From contig NZ_JAFCLZ010000007.1 in the NCBI RefSeq assembly GCF_018130165.1, positions 248,001-312,000 of the forward strand: a stretch of DNA of 64,000 nt, given 5' to 3'. Of the stretch, positions 46,263 to 55,114 are shown in pieces (the first letter of the stretch is position 1; each line of letters starts with the position of its first letter). This DNA comes from Bradyrhizobium sp. JYMT SZCCT0180. Its GTDB lineage: Bacteria; Pseudomonadota; Alphaproteobacteria; Rhizobiales; Xanthobacteraceae. The position numbers were made by a program, and so were the translations under genes. A model generated the notes under the pieces. It did not search any database and was not told the DNA's origin. It was given only the letters and a program-made list of their open reading frames with translations.

Positions 46263-47693
46263 TCAGTATCGACCGCGGCCGCCCTGATGACCGCCGCCAC
46301 CATAGCCGCCGCCACCGATGCCAATCCCGATGCCGACGCCGACGGGCGGCCCGACGGGCTCATACACCTCGCGCGGCGGCGGGCGGCGATAGACCACTTC
46401 ATCATCATAGTAGTCGGGCCCGCGCGCCCGCTTCGGCGGCGCGCGCTCGACGCGCCTGGGCGGATCCGGATCGACGCGCTTGATCGGCGCAATGTTCTTC
46501 TTCAGCTGCGGCGCCGACGCCGGCGGGGTGCAGGGGCAGGTCAGCGCGACGTTCTGTGCCGTAGCGCCACCGCTCACCGCCACCGCCGGGATGATCTCGG
46601 GACGGTTGCGCAGGCGTTCTTCCATCGTGCGTGCGGTCGGCGTCAAATCGCTGTCCGGGAAGCTCGTCAGGAAGGCGCGATAGCCCGCCGCGGTGTTGGC
46701 GATGACAGCATTGTTCCACGCCACCATGCGCTTGTGCCTGTTGAGCCAGTCGCGGGCCAGTGCACCGAGTGGGGTCTGCGCGTAAAGATTGGCAAACGCC
46801 TCGTAGGATTCATCGGTGCCGTCGGCGACGATGATTTCATTCGCGGCCTCGACCGGCTTGCCCTTCAGTTCGCGCGTCCACTCCTCGACGGTTTTCTTGG
46901 TCGCGGCCAGCTTCGGGCCGGCCACCGGGGCGCCGGAAAATCTGAAATCCTCCGTCAGCGAGGAACTGTCCCACGGCGTCTGCCGCCCGTCGGTCGCCTT
47001 GTTGACCGACACGCGTGTGCGCTTGAAGGTTTCCTCGATCGGAATGTTGGTTTCCTTGGCCGCGGCGATCAGCGCGGTGGTGTAGGGACTGTTGCTGCCC
47101 GTGCCGTCCTCGGCCACCGCACCGGGCGAGGTCGAGAACGACAGGAACGTGTTCGGCGCGCCGATCTTGGCGTCGATGATCGCGAGCCCGCCGCCCGCGC
47201 TCTTGGATATGCCGGGGAACGGATTGTTGCGGCAGGCATCGAGCAGCAGGATGCGCATCTTGCTCGGCGCCGAGGTCAGCGTGTTCAGGACGTCGTTCAG
47301 CCGCACCGCCTGGATCGGAATGTCGGATTCGCGCTTCGGATCGATGTCGACCGGCACCAGAAAATTCTCGCCGTCGATCTGCACGCCATGTCCGGCGTAA
47401 TACACCAGCGCGATCGAATCGCCGCCCTTGGACGCGACCTTGCCGGCGAACGCCGAGAGTTGATCGCGAATCTGGCTTTGCGACAGATCGGAAACGGTCG
47501 AAACCTCGAAGCCGGAATCGATCAGCATCTGGCTGACCGCCTTGGCGTCGTTGATCGGATTGGGCAGCGCCGGAACTGATTTATAGGCCGATTGGCCGAT
47601 CACCAGCGCGAGGCGGCTTTCGGCGGAGGCGGAATGCGCGCCCAGCAGCAGCGCCGCCGGTAACACCAAATGGAAAAGCGCGTGACGAAACAT
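46263..47693 (-). CDS. Exported caspase-fold (peptidase C14) protein
   Basis: A 476-residue protein with a signal peptide (MFRHALFHLVLPAALLLG...ASA, cut near residue 24). It has a caspase/metacaspase domain (residues 25-250) with the dyad H102 in YYAGHG and C154 in LLLDACRNNPF. A middle helical region follows, then a low-complexity tail with a PPPR-rich and GIGIGIGGGGYGGGG segment. Bacterial metacaspases are cysteine proteases that cleave after Arg or Lys. The target is unknown. The tail could bind the cell surface or partners. Confidence 0.88.
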   Translation of the reverse strand: MFRHALFHLVLPAALLLGAHSASAESRLALVIGQSAYKSVPALPNPINDAKAVSQMLIDSGFEVSTVSDLSQSQIRDQLSAFAGKVASKGGDSIALVYYAGHGVQIDGENFLVPVDIDPKRESDIPIQAVRLNDVLNTLTSAPSKMRILLLDACRNNPFPGISKSAGGGLAIIDAKIGAPNTFLSFSTSPGAVAEDGTGSNSPYTTALIAAAKETNIPIEETFKRTRVSVNKATDGRQTPWDSSSLTEDFRFSGAPVAGPKLAATKKTVEEWTRELKGKPVEAANEIIVADGTDESYEAFANLYAQTPLGALARDWLNRHKRMVAWNNAVIANTAAGYRAFLTSFPDSDLTPTARTMEERLRNRPEIIPAVAVSGGATAQNVALTCPCTPPASAPQLKKNIAPIKRVDPDPPRRVERAPPKRARGPDYYDDEVVYRRPPPREVYEPVGPPVGVGIGIGIGGGGYGGGGHQGGRGRY

Positions 47694-47865
47694 GGGCCAC
47701 CTCCGGCAATGCAGGCTGCAAATTGGTCAAGGTCTTGGTGGTAAAGGTTCAAGCAAGTCAGGCAGTGTGAGGTGGGACACAGACTGAGTTCAACGACGAA
47801 TTTGTCGCAGGCATAAAGCCCGCGCGATTTGATGTAATCAATTTGGTTTACGCGGATTAGCGGGA

Positions 47866-48099
47866 TTACCTGGATTTCTTGGCGGGTTCCGCCGGGCGCG
47901 CGACGCCCCAGGGATCGTATTTTTCCTTCGATTCGGGAATGCGCTCGAGCGCAGCCTTGTAGGCTTTCTCGTCCACCTTCGGCTTGGTGTCCTGCTTCGC
48001 CCTCGTTTCCTCACCACCCCCTTGCTGTCGCCGGCCCTGGGCGTGCGCCGGCATCGCAAGCAACGCCAGAATGAATGCCGCAATCGTAATGGTCTTCAT
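47866..48099 (-). CDS. Small exported DPWG-motif protein, copy 2
   Basis: A 77-residue protein with a signal peptide ending PAHAQ (residue 21). Mature part: GRRQQGGGEET linker, then EKAYKAALERIPESKEKYDPWG and a Lys-rich end. It is the paralogue of the protein at 44561. An ATG at 48120 would add seven residues. It lies 160 bp downstream of the caspase-fold gene start, on the same strand. Function unknown. Confidence 0.75.
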   Translation of the reverse strand: MKTITIAAFILALLAMPAHAQGRRQQGGGEETRAKQDTKPKVDEKAYKAALERIPESKEKYDPWGVARPAEPAKKSR

Positions 48100-48291
48100 C
48101 GCCCCTGCTTTCTTCGCCATCTCGGCGACGTTCCGTCGGGATGATGGCAATCCCGGGATCGGTATCCGGGGCATGATAGCCTGTCCGGATGCGCGGTTCA
48201 GCAAATGTTGATCGGCGCGGCCCGCTCGGCCGCACAATTTGATCGCCGCAGGGGGGCGCAATTTTCGCCGTCCCGGGGTAGAAAGCCGGCG

Positions 48292-48699
48292 ATGGGGCGG
48301 GTCATTGTTCACATTGCGTTGATCGCGGGGGTTGCGCTTGTGCTGGCAGGCTGCGGCTTTGCCGACGTCCGCTCGCCGGTGCCGGAATTCATGCGCGCCA
48401 AAGCGCCCGAACCGCCGCCGCTCGAGGCGCCGCCGGACCTCAAGCGTCTGCTCAGCGAAAAACTGGATTCGGTGTTCCTGGCGGCATCCAATCCGAGGGG
48501 GGTACAGTTCTCGGCGCCGCGCCCCGAACTGCGCGGAACGGGCTGGACCGCCTGCGTCAAGGCCGATCTGACCTCGGTGACCGGCAAGCCGCTCGGCACG
48601 CAAACCTATCGCATCACGATTTCCAACGGCGCGATTTTCGATCGCCGCCAGGTCGAGGCGGAAGACACCTGCGCGACGGAGAGCTACGAGCCGGTGTAG
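48292..48699 (+). CDS. Conserved lipoprotein
   Basis: A 135-residue protein with a lipoprotein signal ending LVLAGC near residue 21. The mature region has a Pro-rich linker (PEPPPLEAPPD) and a globular part with WTACVKADLTSV and AEDTCATESYEPV, two cysteines likely disulfide-bonded. Divergent from the DPWG gene copy 2. Function unknown. Confidence 0.8.
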   Translation: MGRVIVHIALIAGVALVLAGCGFADVRSPVPEFMRAKAPEPPPLEAPPDLKRLLSEKLDSVFLAASNPRGVQFSAPRPELRGTGWTACVKADLTSVTGKPLGTQTYRITISNGAIFDRRQVEAEDTCATESYEPV

Positions 48700-48737
48700 C
48701 GGTTCAGCTGCAACCGATTTGAGTTTCAAAGAGCGCT

Positions 48738-48862
48738 GTCGTCCCGGCCTTGAGCCGGGACCCATAACCACCGGCGGTAATTGTTTTGCGCAGTAGTCGT
48801 TATCTTCCTTTTTCGACAACAGGAGCCGCGGCGTATGGGTCCCGGCTCAAGGCCGGGACGAC
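48738..48862. repeat. Palindromic repeat (same type as in the cyanate operon)
   Basis: GTCGTCCCGGCCTTGAGCCGGGACCCATA at the left mirrors TATGGGTCCCGGCTCAAGGCCGGGACGAC at the right. Inner CGGCGGTAATTG and GGCGTATGGG segments match 18295-18412. Confidence 0.8.
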
Positions 48863-48894
48863 GAAGATATAGTTCCGCGTTCTCGCGACGCATT

Positions 48895-49250
48895 GCGCCC
48901 GAGGTTTGCCAAAAACTTCCCGCCCCCAAATTCAGAGGGCGCAGGGAATGCCGGATGCGCGCTGCACCCGCGGTCTCGTGTGCGAATAGTGCAAACAAAG
49001 CTGCACACGAGCATACAGGGCAGCGGAGAGCATCCGACATTCCCTGCGCAGTGGCTTTACGGCTTATAGCGCGCTCTCCCCGGTGAGACGGCCTCTATTG
49101 CCACCGTCACCCCTCGGAAGCGTTAGCTTCCTCAGAGCTTGACGCCGTTACGGGCGCCAGGACCACACGCTTTCGCCGTACGCCTCCGCCGCGACCGTCA
49201 ATCGCAACATCAGCGTCCACCGCATCCCCGCCCCTCGTCATGACGACGGC
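48895..49250. repeat. Large structured repeat with nested inverted arms
   Basis: Outer arms GCGCAGGGAATGCCGGATGC (48939-48958) and its near-perfect complement (49030-49049) enclose a second stem CTCGTGTGC/GCACACGAG (48975-48983 and 49003-49011). The sequence to 49250 (CTCCCCGGTGAGACGGCC...) continues the unit. I recall the same block from other Bradyrhizobium genomes; it encodes no clear protein. Confidence 0.65.
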
Positions 49251-49321
49251 CGACGCCCCTCTGAGTGGGACGGGATGAGTGAGAATGTGCCGATAATTTG
49301 GGTCGAAGGAAAGGAATATAT

Positions 49322-49377
49322 TTTTGATTTACAGAAATTTCTCGCTTGACATGATTTCTATAAATCAGAAGTGATTT
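49322..49377. repeat. A+T-rich palindromic element
   Basis: TGATTTACAGAAAT (49325-49338) and ATTTCTATAAATCA (49354-49367) match at 13 of 14 positions. The block CTTGACATGATTTCT to GTGATTTGCCCGTCGGG looks like a repeat I remember as common in Bradyrhizobium. It abuts the IS1595 remnant. Confidence 0.55.
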
Positions 49378-49497
49378 GCCCGTCGGGTTGTTTTGTCGCA
49401 CCCGCCGCATCCAGATTGCTGTTGCACAGGAGGCGACACAGTTCTCAGGCACAGGTAGAGCGCGGCGTGAACCCATGCGTTCAAGCGGTCACGGGAC
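49378..49497 (+). pseudogene. Remnant of an IS1595-type transposase region
   Basis: About 120 bp that align with 54006-54126, the first part of the transposase remnant below. Shared runs include AGTTCTCA...GGCACAGGTAGA and GCGGCGTGAA. No frame remains open. Confidence 0.65.
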
Positions 49498-49571
49498 AAT
49501 AGCCGACCTCGACAACGCGACAGTCCAGGTTAGCGATGAATGGCCGTAAGGATGTGCACTCAAGGCGCGGA

Positions 49572-49835
49572 CTACGCCCTTTTGATGCAGTGTCCTAACC
49601 AGCCTATCACCGCTTGAACAGGCGACGGCTTCGGACCTCTTATCGCCACGACCTCGTGTAGCGCCACGTCGATAAACTGTGCCAAAGTACGCTTGCCTGT
49701 CCTTGCAGCATCAACAACCGCATCGCCGATACGCGTTCGATTTTCGGCTGTATTGAAATTACCCGACAAATGTTTGCAGCCCAAATCGAGCGCTGTCATC
49801 ATGTTCGCTCGGGTCTTGTCATCGAACTCCAGCAT
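49572..49835 (-). CDS. Small hypothetical protein
   Basis: An 87-residue protein: LEFDDKTRANMMTALDLGCKHL, NRTRIGDAVVDAARTGKRTL and a C-terminal region with VQAVIGWLGHCIKRA. The two helical N-terminal segments look protein-like. GAGG lies 8 bp before the ATG. No signal peptide. Function unknown. Confidence 0.6.
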   Translation of the reverse strand: MLEFDDKTRANMMTALDLGCKHLSGNFNTAENRTRIGDAVVDAARTGKRTLAQFIDVALHEVVAIRGPKPSPVQAVIGWLGHCIKRA

Positions 49836-50015
49836 TTTTGCGGCCTCTGGGCCGCGGGATCGTATCCACTCTGCTTATAGGAAATCGATATGAGTCAGCG
49901 TGAACCGGTATAAGTTTGGCATAAAGATAATTGGCGTGATGGGGCTTGCTATTGGGCGGCGTAGCGGTCGTTGCGGTCAAGCTTCTGACGGTAAGCGGGG
50001 CCAACTGAGACGGCC

Positions 50016-50225
50016 TTAGCTACAGCACGCGTCCTTGCCATTCTGCTGGATCGGCGGGCACGGCACGGTGCCGTAGGAGCAGAACACGCAGCAGTCGCCA
50101 GCCCTGGGCTTCAACCTGGTGCCGCAGCCGGTGCAGTCATAGAAGAATTGGCAGGCATCGGTCGGCATGGTTTCAGCCGATCGATGTTCGCAGACGGGAC
50201 ACGTCAAAGTCGATTGAAGTTGCAT
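50016..50225 (-). CDS. Cys-rich small protein (GDCCVFCSYG family)
   Basis: A 69-residue protein with ten cysteines. CPVCEH near residue 9, YDCTGCGTRLKP near residue 29, and GDCCVFCSYGTVPCPPIQ at the end indicate two or three zinc-binding knuckles. I recall the GDCCVFCSYG sequence from short proteins near metal-resistance genes. No such gene is present here. Function unknown. Confidence 0.7.
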   Translation of the reverse strand: MQLQSTLTCPVCEHRSAETMPTDACQFFYDCTGCGTRLKPRAGDCCVFCSYGTVPCPPIQQNGKDACCS

Positions 50226-50401
50226 CGCCTTTTATAGACCGAGAAGAAGCCACTGAGCACCCTGACGGCCATATGACAGATCGAAATATAGAACAGTTCG
50301 TGGAAAGGTTGGACGGCGCTCCAGGGTCCAGACTCAATTGATTACAGTGAAGCGTCCGAGACCGGTCGCGAGCAGCGGCTCGCACAACCGCGGGCCACCG
50401 A

Positions 50402-50935
50402 TCATTTCGACCGCCATGGGGTCATCCGCGGTATCCAGCGCGGGACGGCGGCGCGGAACGCCTCGTACTCTCTCCCAAACGTCTCCTCGAGCGTGGGTTC
50501 TTCGTACGCCACGACGAAGGCGTGGAAGGCGAGCCAGAGCAGCGCGCCGTAGACGATGAGGCGCCAATCGCCCATCAGCACCGCTTGACCCAGGATGATG
50601 GCAACGACCGCGACATATATTGGGTTACGCACATAACGGTAGAGACCGGTCACCACGAGATTCCGGGTCGGCGCGATGGGCGCGGGGGTGCCGAGACCCT
50701 GCAGCGCGAAACGCGCAAATGCGTCAACGAGCCCAGGCACGCCCGCGAGAATCATTATCGCGCCGATGCCGCGCGTCAGCTCCAGACCAAGGAACGGCGG
50801 CCGGAGTTGCCAGCCCGTGATCGACCATGGAACGAGCCCCGCCAGCGTACATGGGGCGACCACGAAGAAAACCGCCGAGCCCAGGACGGCAATGGTTCGT
50901 TGCAGGGCGGTTCCCGACACGCGCTGCGAGCTCAT
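50402..50935 (-). CDS. Isoprenylcysteine/phospholipid methyltransferase-like membrane protein
   Basis: A 177-residue protein with about four membrane spans. The C-terminal half has the conserved ICMT/PEMT block: TGLYRYVRNPIYVAVVAIILGQA near residue 100 (SAM/R-x-P-Y), FVVAYEEPTLEETFGREYEAF near residue 140. I chose the ATG at 50935 with GGGGAGGTTG upstream. Substrate unknown; related bacterial proteins methylate various lipids or amines. Confidence 0.85.
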   Translation of the reverse strand: MSSQRVSGTALQRTIAVLGSAVFFVVAPCTLAGLVPWSITGWQLRPPFLGLELTRGIGAIMILAGVPGLVDAFARFALQGLGTPAPIAPTRNLVVTGLYRYVRNPIYVAVVAIILGQAVLMGDWRLIVYGALLWLAFHAFVVAYEEPTLEETFGREYEAFRAAVPRWIPRMTPWRSK

Positions 50936-51090
50936 GCCAACCTCCCCTTCATGGTTTCCCGTCGTCATCCGGGTGCCGACACGCTCGCCATGTTATCCCA
51001 AAAGCGGAAACCGCGCACGACTAAAGCCAGAATGGCACGGCGGCAAACGAGGCACAGGCGTGAGTTCAGCAGCACGATCCGCACTGGGAC

Positions 51091-52878
51091 TCACTCGGGC
51101 ATTCCCGCATCTCTGAGAATATCAACGACACGAGCTCTGACTTTCGGCGATAAATTTTTCGAGATGATGGCAGTAGATATGCGCCGGTTCGGTGCAACCT
51201 CACGCAAGCGCTTAATCGCCTCCTTTGCTTTCTCCAGATCCCCGACAAACGCGCTGCTTAATGCTACGGCCTGCGCTGCATCAGCGGATCTGGGTTGGTC
51301 ACGCAACGCCTTGTCAGCCCAAATCGAAGCCTCCTCGTAACGTCCCGCGCGGAGATGCGCAAACGCGGTGCCCGTCTCAGCCCCATGGAATCCAAAATCA
51401 AGTGGGCTTAACCGCATCGCTCGAGCAAAATGATCGATCGCAGCGTCCGGCTGATTGAGCCAGAGCTTGACCCAGCCGCCCATTTGCCACGATCCCGCAA
51501 GGTTTGGATTATGCACAAGCGCCCGCTCGATTAGCGCCGCCCCCTCGTTCAACTCACCGACGACCTGCGCCAGGGCGAACCCTGCGTGGCTTAGCGAGAA
51601 GGCGTCGTCCCTACCCAGCCGTATCGCCTCACGGGCCAGTCGTTCGGTTTCGCAACGCTCGTTGTCGGGGTCGGCGGCTAGTCCGTCTACCTTGCGCGAA
51701 CAGTAGCAAAAGGTTGCGAAGGCGTAAGCTTGCCCGTACTCGGGATCCAACTCGATGGCCTTGTAGAATAACCGGAGCGCCTCTTCACGGCCCTCAGCTG
51801 TCCAATGATGGAGCAACGCCGACGCGCGCAGGAAGCAGTCATAGGCATCGTGATTTGCCGGAGATTTTCGTTTCACGCGCGCAATTTCGGCTTCCTGTAG
51901 CTTCGGATCGATGGCTCCGACAACACTGCTCGCCACCTGATCCTGGAGGTCAAATATGTTCCCAAGGCTCCCCTCGAACCGGTCGCTCCACAGATGAATC
52001 CCGGTGACTGCATCAATCAGTTGCGTCGTGATACGGACCCTCTCCGATGCCTTGCGGACCGACCCCTCAAGGACGTAGCGTACGCCAAGCCGGCGTCCGA
52101 CTTCCTTGATATCGACGGCGCGGCCTTTGAACGTAAAGCTCGAATTGCGAGCGATCACGAACAGCCATTTGAAACGCGAAAGCGCTGTCGTGATCTCTTC
52201 CACCATCCCGTCAGCAAAATACTCCTGCTCGGGATCACCGCTCATGTTTTCAAACGGCAGCACTGCGATGGAGGGCTTGTCCGGGAGTGGCGGGACTGCG
52301 GTCAGCCGCTCGGTCGGCGCGCGATTTGCCGCGGCGCAGATGGCGTAGGCACGGACGGGCCTGGAGATGTTCTTGAGCTGCTGCTGGCCCTTGTCCTCGA
52401 AACCGACGTCCAACTTGCCTTCGACTTCGATGTACACCTTCTCGGACAGCAGGATACCGCCTGGGTCAGCGGCTCCCTCCAGCCGGAACGCAATGTTGAT
52501 CCCGTCGCCAAAAAGATCGCCATCGGCCCCAACAATAACCTCCCCAAGGTTGATCCCAATACGTAGCTTAAGGGGACTTCGGCCCGATGCGATGCTTTCC
52601 TGTATCTCCACCGCGCATCGTACCGCAGCCGACGGACTTGCAAACTCGCCCAACACTCCGTCACCGGTGGTCTTGATCAATCGTCCGTCATGGCGGGAGA
52701 GTCCTGGCTCGATTACTTCGCGCTTGAGCCGTTCGAACTCAGCGAAGGTGGCTTCTTCGGCGTGTTGCATCAACGCAGAGTAGCCGACCACATCGGCCGC
52801 CAGGACCGCCGCCAATCGCCGCTCGACGCGCTCACCGGCCACGAGGGTCGTCCTCTGCCCAAAGCCATTCGGCATCAA
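51091..52878 (-). CDS. Class III adenylate/guanylate cyclase with TolB-like and TPR domains
   Basis: A 595-residue multidomain protein. A class III nucleotide cyclase domain (about residues 20-190) has VERRLAAVLAADVVGYSALM, the catalytic RHDGRLIKTTGDGVLGEF and LRIGINLGEVI. A linker leads to a TolB-like segment SIAVLPFENMSGDPEQEYFADGMVEEI near residue 205, and C-terminal TPR-like repeats (about residues 330-590). Such proteins are abundant in rhizobia and make cAMP in response to unknown signals. The CRP-like sites in the peptide cluster would be plausible targets, but that is inference. Confidence 0.9.
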   Translation of the reverse strand: MMPNGFGQRTTLVAGERVERRLAAVLAADVVGYSALMQHAEEATFAEFERLKREVIEPGLSRHDGRLIKTTGDGVLGEFASPSAAVRCAVEIQESIASGRSPLKLRIGINLGEVIVGADGDLFGDGINIAFRLEGAADPGGILLSEKVYIEVEGKLDVGFEDKGQQQLKNISRPVRAYAICAAANRAPTERLTAVPPLPDKPSIAVLPFENMSGDPEQEYFADGMVEEITTALSRFKWLFVIARNSSFTFKGRAVDIKEVGRRLGVRYVLEGSVRKASERVRITTQLIDAVTGIHLWSDRFEGSLGNIFDLQDQVASSVVGAIDPKLQEAEIARVKRKSPANHDAYDCFLRASALLHHWTAEGREEALRLFYKAIELDPEYGQAYAFATFCYCSRKVDGLAADPDNERCETERLAREAIRLGRDDAFSLSHAGFALAQVVGELNEGAALIERALVHNPNLAGSWQMGGWVKLWLNQPDAAIDHFARAMRLSPLDFGFHGAETGTAFAHLRAGRYEEASIWADKALRDQPRSADAAQAVALSSAFVGDLEKAKEAIKRLREVAPNRRISTAIISKNLSPKVRARVVDILRDAGMPE

Positions 52879-52967
52879 ACCATAGGGAGACCGGCCGTAC
52901 CAGCCTTCCGGACCGTTCTTGCGACCGGCTCGTCCGCTTCGGACTCATGCGCCGCAGCAAATGTCTC

Positions 52968-53951
52968 TCATTCGATCACCTGATCAACAAGTGCGAGTAG
53001 CCTTGCTGGAATTGCGAGCCCGAGCGCCCTCGCGGTCTTGAGGTTGATGACCAGCTCGAACCTGGAAGCTTGAACGACCGGTAGGTCGGCCGGCCTCTCG
53101 CCCTTGAGAATGCGGCCCACGTAAAGTCCTACCTCTCGATATGCTTCCGTCAGGCTGGCTCCATAACCTATGAGCCCGCCACCTACGATGAACTCAGGCG
53201 ATCCGTACATCACCGGAATCGCATGGTGTGCCGCGAGCGCAACTATTTGCCCGACCCGGCTATTGAAGAAAGCATCGTTGCTGACGAGCAGCGCCCCGGT
53301 TCGCGCTTGAACCAGGCTCACGAAGGCGGCGTCGATTTCCGCGTCGGTGGTGGCTTTCAAAGTTTGAATCCGTATCCCCATGGCAGAGGCGGCCGCCAGC
53401 ACGTCTCGCGTAACCTGATCGTCAATCGTCGGATTGTTCGGGTTCCCAAGAAGGCCAATTGTTGTGATGCCGGGCACCAGCTCATGAAATAGCGCGAGCC
53501 CCTTGGCGCCAAACTCGTTGCTGAGCACATTAATGCCCGTGAGGTTGCCGCCCGGTCGATTGAGACTTGCGACAAGACCATTCTGCACCGGGTCGGCGCC
53601 GACGCCAAAAACAACCGGGATGGTGGTGGTCGCAGCCTTTGCCGCGAGTGTCGAGAGAAGGCCGGGTGTGACGATCACAGCCACCCGCATTTGGATCAGC
53701 TCAGCCACCAATGCGGGTAGTCGATCAGGTTGGTATCCGCCCCAGCGGTACTCGATCGTTAAATTGCGGCCCTCAACATAGCCGGTTTCGTGCAACCCGC
53801 GCCGAAGGCCGGGCAGCCGGGAGGCATCGGATTCGGCCGACGTAACACCCAAATATCCGATCACCGGCATCGCCAGCTGCTGCGCCTGGACCGCGAGCGG
53901 CCACGCGATGGCGGAGCCGCCTAACAGAGTGACAAAATCCCGTCGCCTCAT
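52968..53951 (-). CDS. ABC transporter substrate-binding protein (ABC_sub_bind family)
   Basis: A 327-residue periplasmic protein with a Tat-like signal (MRRRDFVTLLGGSAIAWPL, cut near ...VQAQQ). The family marks are VIGYLGVTSAESDA, GYVEGRNLTIEYRW, VVFGVGADPVQNGLVASLNRPGGNLTG and GLLGNPNNPT. No ABC partner genes are adjacent, as is usual for this family in rhizobia. It precedes the IS1595 remnant. Confidence 0.88.
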   Translation of the reverse strand: MRRRDFVTLLGGSAIAWPLAVQAQQLAMPVIGYLGVTSAESDASRLPGLRRGLHETGYVEGRNLTIEYRWGGYQPDRLPALVAELIQMRVAVIVTPGLLSTLAAKAATTTIPVVFGVGADPVQNGLVASLNRPGGNLTGINVLSNEFGAKGLALFHELVPGITTIGLLGNPNNPTIDDQVTRDVLAAASAMGIRIQTLKATTDAEIDAAFVSLVQARTGALLVSNDAFFNSRVGQIVALAAHHAIPVMYGSPEFIVGGGLIGYGASLTEAYREVGLYVGRILKGERPADLPVVQASRFELVINLKTARALGLAIPARLLALVDQVIE

Positions 53952-54005
53952 GGGTTGTCCCCCAGCGAGGATCACACCCTACCACACCATCCCATGAGCA
54001 GCACG

Positions 54006-54859
54006 CCCATCGGGGTTGATCTGTCGCATCCATCGCGCGCCGATTGCTCTTGTGGACGAGCCGACGGAGTTCTCAAGGCACAGGTAGATTGCGGCGTGAA
54101 GCCATTCGCTCAAGCGATCACGGGACGTCCGCTTTATCGTGCACTACGGACCCGATTCAAGCATCGCGTGATCTGCAACGAAGTGAAGGGCAAGTCTGCG
54201 CTGGCCCTCAGCCGCGACCTGGGGCTCTCCTGCACGTCCGCATTCGTCCTCCTGCCAAGCTACGCGAAGCAATGGCCGAGGAAATGAAGGGTCGCGTTGT
54301 CGGCGGCGACGGCAAAGTGGCCGAAGTAGATGGCGGTTATTTTGGAGGTTATGTGAAGCCAGCAAACCAGAAAGAATATCGCCGCGACCGCCGCTATGCC
54401 CGCAATCAAAATGGGAAACGGAAGGTCGTAGTTATCGTCCGTGAACGGGGCGGTAATTCTATGCCAGCGGTTTTTGGCTCGGAAAGCCAAGCCGCCGCCT
54501 TCATCCGCGCCCGTATCGCCAAGGGGTCTGTTGTTCATGCTGACGAAGCCTCCTCATGGGATGGACTTCACGAGCGCTTTGAAATGACACGAATCAATTA
54601 CCAAGAAGCCTACTCCTTGGACGGCGCTTGCACCAACATGGCGGAGGAGTATTTCAACCGCCTTCGCCGCGCCGAGATCGGCATCCACCACCCTATCGCT
54701 GGCGCGTACCTGCTCCGCTATGCGCAGGAGTCGTCATGGCGAGAGGATAACCACCGCGTGTCGAATGGCGATCAGGTGAGCCGCCTTGCCTCGCTGGCGA
54801 TGAAGCGCGGAAAGTCGGTGGACTTCACTGGATATTGGCAGCGGCACGTTGCCGACTAA
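54006..54859 (+). pseudogene. Frameshifted IS1595-type transposase
   Basis: One frame reads RVICNEVKGKSALALSRDLGL to about 54260, then the frame jumps to AKLREAMAEEMKGRVVGGDG, EVDGGYFGGYVKPANQKEYR, VVHADEASSWDGLHERFE and YSLDGACTNMAEEYFNRLRRAE, the DDE core of IS1595-family transposases. A deletion of about 5 bases near 54255-54262 is the likely cause. The N-terminal zinc-ribbon part is decayed. No clear terminal inverted repeats are visible. Confidence 0.88.
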
Positions 54860-54897
54860 AGAAGCGGCCCCAGCCTCGGGGAAGGCCAGGACCGCTT
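54860..54897. repeat. Hairpin after the transposase remnant
   Basis: AGAAGCGGCCCCAGCCTCGG shared with 41683-41702. AAGCGG and CCGCTT pair across about 26 bp with inner mismatches; a weaker copy of the 41685-41724 hairpin. Confidence 0.55.
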
Positions 54898-55114
54898 GTC
54901 CGTCCGGCGAGCCTTGGGGGCGAACGCCAGACGGGCGCACTTTAGATTCCCGGCCCCATCGATTGTTCCTAAATACTTTCCTTATGTCGGGTGTTGGACA
55001 GAACCCAAAGCGGCGGTATGCGTTAATAGTGCATCACAGCCCGGTTCGTGGCTTTTATCTGTGATGAGACCGTCTGGTCAGCGCTCCCGCCTTCCTCAGG
55101 AATGGAGCAGCGCC

